Of a DNA stretch of 11,925 bases, positions 7,301 through 11,925 are shown piece after piece. This stretch comes from Planctomycetaceae bacterium (GTDB taxonomy: Bacteria; Planctomycetota; Planctomycetia; Pirellulales; UBA1268): NCBI GenBank assembly GCA_003509235.1, contig DONH01000124.1, positions 1 through 11,925 on the forward strand, given 5' to 3'. How positions within the stretch are numbered: position 1 is the stretch's first letter; every line of letters begins with the position of its first letter. The position numbers and the translations under genes were made by a program. The notes beneath the pieces were generated by a model. The model was not told the origin of the DNA. It did no database searches and saw only the letters and a list, made by a program, of their open reading frames with translations.

Positions 7301-8329
7301 ATGTTGTTTAAAGCTGCGCGGATTCTTTGTATTCAGAGTGCTTGGCTCCTGCTTGTCATTGTTCAGCCAATGCACGCTGCCGAGCCGGTACGGATGGGAA
7401 GCGGCTTGATGACGTTTGATACTGTACCTGACTGGGGTCTGGATTCTCAGGGGAAATCACAAATCGGATCGACTCACGGAAACGTTGTCGTTGACAGTCG
7501 AGGACAAATCTACACCAGTTCAAATCGTGGGATCTTTGTATTTTCTCCTGATGGAAAGATCGCACGAGAATATCTCACAAGTGATCACACTGGGCTTCAC
7601 GATATGGAAATACGAAATGAAGATGGCAAGGATTACATATATGGAGCACGAAATAAAGCAGGTGAAGGAATTAAGTTCGAAGCAGCGACCGGCACAGTGA
7701 AAATGCGTTTCGGTATTCCGAGTAAAGAGGAATGTGGTTTAGAGATAGCCAATTGGTCGCCAACAGCAATCACTGTCGGGCCTGACGGTGACGTCTACTT
7801 GTCAGATGGGTATGCCAGTAACCGAATTTTTCGATTTAATAAGGATGGTGAATACCAATCACACTTTGGAAAGAAAGGGAACGGCACAAAAGAATTTAAT
7901 ACGGCTCATGGGATGACCCTCGACAATCGATATAGTCCCCCACGGCTCTTAATTTGTGACAGAAATCATCAGCCTAAAGGTCGGTTAGTTCATTACAGTC
8001 TTGATGGAAACTATATTGAAGACGTTATGCCCGGACTTGGGATGCCAACATCGGTTGCGATTCGAGGTGACTACGTGGCGGTGCCAGATCTTCAAGGAAG
8101 ATTAGTAATTCTTGACAAGGACAATACGATCATGTCTGTACTTGGATTCAACTCAGACACCAAAACACGAGGGAGTTTCAAAGTGCCACAAGAGCATTGG
8201 CAGGAAGGAATATTTAGTGGAACTCATGGGGCATGTTGGGATAACAAAGGCAATTTGTACGTGCAAGACTGGAATATTTCTGGACGAATTATGAAACTCG
8301 TCCGCGTTTCTGCCAGTCAAGGTGAGTAG
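7301..8329 (+). CDS. Secreted NHL-repeat six-bladed beta-propeller protein
   Basis: A 342-residue protein with a signal peptide ending near MHAA (residues 24-27). The mature part shows repeated propeller blades of the NHL type: NVVVDSRGQIYTSSNRGIF (61-79), AITVGPDGDVYLSDGYASN (156-174), GMTLDNRYSPPRLLICDR (204-221), VAIRGDYVAVPDLQGRLVI (252-270) and ACWDNKGNLYVQDWNISGR (311-329). Histidines occur at equivalent blade entries (H59, H100, H203, H309), a pattern seen in NHL proteins and in the related peptidyl-hydroxyglycine lyase fold, but catalysis cannot be claimed. Such proteins are common in planctomycetes, secreted or periplasmic, with unknown ligands. The gene follows the DUF1080-like gene after an 82-bp gap and ends 21 bp before the convergent kinase stop. 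No terminator hairpin is evident in that gap. Confidence 0.85.
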   Translation: MLFKAARILCIQSAWLLLVIVQPMHAAEPVRMGSGLMTFDTVPDWGLDSQGKSQIGSTHGNVVVDSRGQIYTSSNRGIFVFSPDGKIAREYLTSDHTGLHDMEIRNEDGKDYIYGARNKAGEGIKFEAATGTVKMRFGIPSKEECGLEIANWSPTAITVGPDGDVYLSDGYASNRIFRFNKDGEYQSHFGKKGNGTKEFNTAHGMTLDNRYSPPRLLICDRNHQPKGRLVHYSLDGNYIEDVMPGLGMPTSVAIRGDYVAVPDLQGRLVILDKDNTIMSVLGFNSDTKTRGSFKVPQEHWQEGIFSGTHGACWDNKGNLYVQDWNISGRIMKLVRVSASQGE

Positions 8330-8350
8330 TAGGCGAGATACATTGACCAC

Positions 8351-10390
8351 TCATTGATCAGGAACAGGGATACCACTAACTTGCTGTGGAGGTGGCGTGC
8401 CGCCAGTCATGGTGAGGTAAAAAGGTTCAGGTAACTTTTCTTTCTCGCATCTTAAAAACTGACTGAAAATTAGGCCATCTTCGGGCCATTCACGCGTTCC
8501 AGTTAATCTTGCACGGACCCAAACTGTTTGTGAATCAGCCACATACTCAGAGATATCAAAAAAATTCCCACCAAACCCACCGTGGTTTGCAGCACGTGTA
8601 TCTAGTGTTGTCCATGTTTCACCATCAGGCGAAATATCAAGAGCTGCGATTGCTCCTGGGTCGTAGGGAGACGGATCGCCAGTTGTCCAGACATTAATAC
8701 TTGCTTTGATCGTTGCATTTCGAATTAAAAATGGAGAATCAAATTTCAGAACTGCAACACCTTCCTGATTTATTTTTGTAGGTCGAATGAATGTGCATCC
8801 TCCGGCAGAATGTTCGGTGTAGCACTCCGTCCCAGTCATTGAAATAAGGTACTGTTTCCATGAATCATCAAGAAGATTGAAGCGTATGTCTTTGAATGGT
8901 GGCATGGTCCACGTTGTCGTATATGTTTGCCGCAAACGATTCCCTGCAATATTTCTGGGAGTCGATTCAGTCCCGCACAGACTCAAAACATAGTCTCCTT
9001 CCTTCGAAGTAAGTTCTTCCATTCCACTAATCTCCCAGCTGGTTCGACTGCCGGATACATCGACTCCGTTGAGGGAAATGTTCTCACCATTGCGAGTGAG
9101 ACGAAAGTCATCGCTGGAGAGGCTCAGTATTGGTTCGTTGAAGGCGAAATGAAGCCAGCGAAGTGGTGTGGTCCTGTAGCTCGATACTCCAGGAAATGTG
9201 ACCTCAAGCGATTTGATATTCTCAAAAGAATCACTTGAATTTGTGATGATATTTGTTTCTTGTACGAAGAAATTGAAAAAGAAAAACACATTTATAACGA
9301 GTAGGAATGTCCCAATTGTTGCAGTAAGTGATGAATGGGCCATCACGTAACTCAGGCCTCTTTTGAGAACTGTCTGTGGCTTCGCGGCAAGTGGTTGTCC
9401 CACAAGAAGAGCGTCAACATCGTGACTGAGTTCTTCAGCATTTAAGTATCGGTCGTGAGGATTTTTTTCTAGGCACTTTTCTGCAATTAATTCAATGCCA
9501 GAACGTAATTTCTTTTCAGGAATTCGTAGCCTATTTGGTTGTTTGTCGTGAATGATGCGAGCTGTTTCAAGGAGCGAAGCACCTTTTAATTCATACGGCA
9601 GTTTTCCTGTAAGTAATTCATGGAGAAGGACACCGAGTGAATAGACATCACTGCGGGTATCGGCTTTCTTTCCGGCAGATTGTTCAGGGCTACTGTATTG
9701 GCGTGTCCCAAGAAATGTTCCTGTTTCAGTTGCATCATTGTCTTGTTCGATACGAGCAATACCGAAGTCAATGACCTTCGGATGTCCTGTTGGATCAACT
9801 AGTATGTTGCTTGGCTTGAGGTCACGATGAACAACAGAATGTGAGTGGCCGTATGCAACAGCTTTACATACCGATGAAAAGAGAATCAGACGTTCCCTAT
9901 TCGACAAATTGCGGTGATTCGCAAACTTTACCAATGGCATCGCGTCTTGAATCAGTTCCATCACAAAGTATGGTGAATCCTCTCCATTCTTTTTTATAGA
10001 ACCGGCTGTATAGATCTGAGCGATCCCAGGATGGCTAAGTCGTCCTAAGAGCTCAGTCTCACGTTGAAATCGTTGGAATGCACGTGGTGATCGATGACCT
10101 GGACGAATGACTTTGATGGCTACTTTTCTATCAGGTGATCGCTGCCGTCCTTGATAGACACGTCCCATACCACCTGATGCGAGAAGTGACTCAATCACGA
10201 CATCACCAAAAGTATGGCCAATGAGAGGATCAGAATGTTCTGTGACAGTCTCTTCGCTTCCTAGTCCAAAATCAGTTGTCTGCCTTGATAATTCCTCAAG
10301 TGAGGCAACGGTGTCATGATGAACTGTTGAGGGTGATACATCACGAGTGTCAGTTTTCTCAGAGTGGTGCCCCTGTTCGTGCCGTTTGAT
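8351..10390 (-). CDS. Transmembrane Ser/Thr protein kinase (Pkn2 type) with an extracellular Ig-like and jelly-roll sensor
   Basis: A full Hanks-type kinase domain lies at the N-terminus. Numbered from the ATC at 10390: glycine loop SGGMGRV (72-78), VAIK lysine K93, helix-C E111, HRDLKPSN with catalytic D190, DFG D208, a SSPEQ motif near 233-237 and SDVYSLGV. One membrane segment follows at about 353-376. Outside are an Ig-like module (about 391-494, with SSDDFRLTRNGENISLNG and GTESTPRNIAGNRL, a repeat type common in planctomycete surface proteins) and a 170-residue C-terminal beta-rich module containing LDISPDGETWTTLDTRA and EWPEDGLIFSQFL. The kinase should autophosphorylate in response to an outside signal; ligand and targets are unknown. 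Start: the first in-frame canonical codon is a GTG at 10198, but the frame stays open 70 more codons and encodes normal pre-kinase sequence (SDPLIGHTFGDVVIESLLAS). AGGAG at 10399-10403 stands 8 bases before ATC (10388-10390), read here as a tentative rare or mutated start (679 residues). The end at 8351 is certain. Confidence 0.85.
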   Translation of the reverse strand: MKRHEQGHHSEKTDTRDVSPSTVHHDTVASLEELSRQTTDFGLGSEETVTEHSDPLIGHTFGDVVIESLLASGGMGRVYQGRQRSPDRKVAIKVIRPGHRSPRAFQRFQRETELLGRLSHPGIAQIYTAGSIKKNGEDSPYFVMELIQDAMPLVKFANHRNLSNRERLILFSSVCKAVAYGHSHSVVHRDLKPSNILVDPTGHPKVIDFGIARIEQDNDATETGTFLGTRQYSSPEQSAGKKADTRSDVYSLGVLLHELLTGKLPYELKGASLLETARIIHDKQPNRLRIPEKKLRSGIELIAEKCLEKNPHDRYLNAEELSHDVDALLVGQPLAAKPQTVLKRGLSYVMAHSSLTATIGTFLLVINVFFFFNFFVQETNIITNSSDSFENIKSLEVTFPGVSSYRTTPLRWLHFAFNEPILSLSSDDFRLTRNGENISLNGVDVSGSRTSWEISGMEELTSKEGDYVLSLCGTESTPRNIAGNRLRQTYTTTWTMPPFKDIRFNLLDDSWKQYLISMTGTECYTEHSAGGCTFIRPTKINQEGVAVLKFDSPFLIRNATIKASINVWTTGDPSPYDPGAIAALDISPDGETWTTLDTRAANHGGFGGNFFDISEYVADSQTVWVRARLTGTREWPEDGLIFSQFLRCEKEKLPEPFYLTMTGGTPPPQQVSGIPVPDQ

Positions 10391-10398
10391 TGTCGTTA

Positions 10399-10403
10399 CT
10401 CCT
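10399..10403 (-). promoter_or_regulatory. Shine-Dalgarno upstream of the kinase frame, pointing to a non-canonical ATC start
   Basis: On the minus strand AGGAG is followed by 8 bases and then ATC AAA CGG, in frame with the kinase. An ATG at that codon would give a typical MKR start. No ATG, GTG or TTG occurs in this frame between the stop codon at 10409-10411 and the GTG at 10198, so this RBS currently has no canonical start to serve. Confidence 0.5.
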
Positions 10404-10433
10404 GTTTTTTAATCCAGTCTATTAGCACGTAAT

Positions 10434-10464
10434 ATCTAGATCCTAGGATTCATGAATGGTCGAC
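10434..10464. promoter_or_regulatory. Run of abutting palindromes in the kinase/recC divergent region, possible operator
   Basis: Three perfect palindromes overlap by two bases each: ATCTAGAT (10434-10441), ATCCTAGGAT (10440-10449) and ATTCATGAAT (10448-10457). GTCGAC follows at 10459-10464. They sit in the 151-bp region that must carry both divergent promoters, where a dimeric regulator could bind. The arrangement is seen directly; a regulatory role is inferred. Confidence 0.35.
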
Positions 10465-10541
10465 GATCTCAACGCAAGTGTAAACAAATTTTGGATGAAA
10501 ATATTCCAGGAATTCTGAAGGCCGGATAAACTACAGCGACT

Positions 10542-11925
10542 ATGCCACTTTCCATTCAGTACGTTACGAGTTTGGATGCTATTGTCGATGAGGCCGTTGA
10601 ATATCTGTCTCAGCCAAAGGACCTTTTTACATCCTACAAAATTGTAATACCAACTATCGGAGCTCGAAGTTGGCTGGCTGACAAACTAGCGAGAAGACTA
10701 GGTTCAACAGACTCAAAATTAGGTGACGGAATTGTCGCTGGCGTGGATTTTTCCTACCCGGGTTCGCTGTCACAATTAGTCGGATCGTATGAGTACGAGA
10801 ATGATCCGTGGTCTGTTCAGCGACTAACATTTTCGGTACTCGATGTCATTGTGCAGTCGCCACAGTATGAATGGCTTATTCAGCAAGCAGGAGGCCCTTT
10901 ACTTGCGGCTCGGCGTATTGCTGACAGATTCGACCACTATCACTTTCGACGACCAGGAATGATTTTAGCATGGGAGGATGGCAAGCCAGCTCTTGCTCCG
11001 ATGGCTGAAGAAATGAATGGAGCTGACAATGAATTTATTATTCCGCTGTCCCGTAGTGATCGTTGGCAATTTGATCTGTGGCGTTTGATTCGTACGGCTA
11101 TCAATCAACCAAGTCCACCAGTTCGGGACCGAAATGCTGAAGGACCGGTTCCATCAGCAGTTTTCATAGCGGGTCTCGAAGCGCTGTCGTTACAACAAAC
11201 TGAAGTGCTTAAAAAACTTTCTTCACTCAAGGGGGAAAATGGAGAGTGCTGTGATGTCCGTGCATTGCTTGTTCATCCTTCCCCATCTCTTCAAGCTCAA
11301 TGGGAACAAATGGCTCCTGCGTTGACGCCTGGGTATTTACCGAAGAAACAAGAAATAGATAGTGCGCAAGATGGTGATCCGCTTGTTACTTCATGGCTAC
11401 GGGGAACGCAAGAAACCCAAATGCTCCTTGCCTCTCAGGGATTTTTCCCGAAGCATATGGTGCAGCATGAAAGCACTGTCAGCAAGCAGTCAGGATCGCT
11501 GCTCAGGTCAATCCAACAGACAATCACAGCTGGAAGTATTAGTACTGATACTCTCTGTAAAGCAGATGATTCATTACTTGTTCACCGTTGTCATGATCTC
11601 AGCAGGCAGGCAGAGGTTATTCATGATGCACTTCTGCATTCATTCAAGCATCATGATAATCTCGCCCCTCATGAGATTCTAATCGTAAGCCCACGAATTT
11701 CTGATTTAGCGCCTCACCTCGAAGCTGTTTTTAGCCGCAAGCTAACAGAAGGTAACTGTACTATTGAACTCCCTCTGGTCATTGCAGATCGAGGAATTCG
11801 TGAAGTGAGTGACGGGGCGGAGCTCCTTATTGCATTACTCAAACTCATTGGATCGCGGTGTTCGGTTGATGATATGTTGGCAGTCGCTACGCGTCGCCTA
11901 GTCCAGAGTCACTATGGACTTGATG
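10542..11925 (+). CDS. recC: RecC, exodeoxyribonuclease V gamma subunit (partial: N-terminal 461 residues)
   Basis: From the ATG at 10542 an unbroken frame runs to the window edge. It aligns in order with motifs of E. coli RecC that I recall. IVIPTIGARSWLADKLARRLG (34-54) corresponds to the N-terminal nucleotide-fold segment. ADRFDHYHFRRPGMILAWEDG (127-147) resembles the E. coli ADLFDQYLVYRPDWLAQWETG region. Also matching are PSAVFIAGLEALSLQQ (204-219), GDPLVTSWLRGTQE (278-291), LLVHRCHDLSRQAEVIHDALL (345-365) and HEILIVSPRISDLAPHLEAVF (377-397). RecC is the non-catalytic helicase-like subunit of RecBCD that splits the duplex and recognises Chi during double-strand break repair and foreign DNA degradation in the cytoplasm. 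E. coli RecC is about 1120 residues, so roughly 40% is present. A TAA stands in frame at 10527-10529, so 10542 is the first possible start; no clear Shine-Dalgarno precedes it. It is divergent from the kinase gene. recB and recD would be expected further right. Confidence 0.9.
   Translation, partial: MPLSIQYVTSLDAIVDEAVEYLSQPKDLFTSYKIVIPTIGARSWLADKLARRLGSTDSKLGDGIVAGVDFSYPGSLSQLVGSYEYENDPWSVQRLTFSVLDVIVQSPQYEWLIQQAGGPLLAARRIADRFDHYHFRRPGMILAWEDGKPALAPMAEEMNGADNEFIIPLSRSDRWQFDLWRLIRTAINQPSPPVRDRNAEGPVPSAVFIAGLEALSLQQTEVLKKLSSLKGENGECCDVRALLVHPSPSLQAQWEQMAPALTPGYLPKKQEIDSAQDGDPLVTSWLRGTQETQMLLASQGFFPKHMVQHESTVSKQSGSLLRSIQQTITAGSISTDTLCKADDSLLVHRCHDLSRQAEVIHDALLHSFKHHDNLAPHEILIVSPRISDLAPHLEAVFSRKLTEGNCTIELPLVIADRGIREVSDGAELLIALLKLIGSRCSVDDMLAVATRRLVQSHYGLD

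Noticed and set aside
8927..9238. 103-residue plus-strand frame opposite the kinase
   Set aside because: It has no RBS or recognisable motif and lies fully inside the sensor domain coding region of the minus-strand kinase.
11362..11682. 106-residue plus-strand frame inside the right-hand gene
   Set aside because: It is an out-of-frame shadow. The recC frame runs through the whole region without a stop and matches RecC motifs.
1..11925. Mobile elements, CRISPR arrays, tRNA or rRNA genes
   Set aside because: Reading both strands showed no transposase or integrase motif, no regularly spaced direct repeats and no cloverleaf-like or rRNA sequence.

Overview
The window looks like a chromosomal segment from a member of the Planctomycetota. 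The evidence is gene content: a PSCyt1/PSCyt2/PSD1 cytochrome-like protein overlapping a DUF1501 gene, a relic of a DUF1592-DUF1588-DUF1585 protein, an EF-hand/esterase fusion, a secreted NHL propeller, and a Pkn2-type Ser/Thr kinase with an extracellular planctomycete-style Ig-like module. Base composition is moderate (mid-40s % GC by eye). I cannot name a genus.

Layout. Positions 1-3787 (minus strand) hold a two-gene operon: a 1117-residue PSCyt/LamG/PSD1 protein whose stop overlaps the start of a DUF1501 gene that runs off the left edge. A divergent promoter region (3788-4071) separates it from a secreted EF-hand plus alpha/beta-hydrolase esterase (4072-5196, plus). A 63-residue basic secreted protein (5391-5582) lies between hairpins. 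Next comes a decayed DUF1592/1588/1585 gene (5726-6531) with a 5' truncation, an in-frame stop and a frameshift. Two secreted proteins follow: a DUF1080-like jelly-roll protein (6574-7218) and an NHL propeller (7301-8329). Convergent to these is a transmembrane Ser/Thr kinase (minus, stop at 8351). Its reading frame runs upstream past the first canonical start to a strong Shine-Dalgarno facing an ATC codon at 10390. Finally, recC (exodeoxyribonuclease V gamma subunit) starts at 10542 and runs off the right edge.

How the genes fit together. Most products between 1 and 8329 carry export signals and belong to the extracytoplasmic carbohydrate and ester degradation repertoire typical of planctomycetes. 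The kinase would sense something outside the cytoplasmic membrane and phosphorylate cytoplasmic targets. RecC belongs to housekeeping DNA repair (RecBCD); its recB/recD partners would be expected to the right of the window. The two edge genes, DUF1501 and recC, are open reading frames cut by the window ends and were recovered by direct translation.

I see no mobile element, CRISPR array, rRNA or tRNA. I found no clearly new multi-gene system. The most useful second looks are the decayed gene, the missing canonical start of the kinase, and a run of abutting palindromes in the kinase/recC divergent promoter region.
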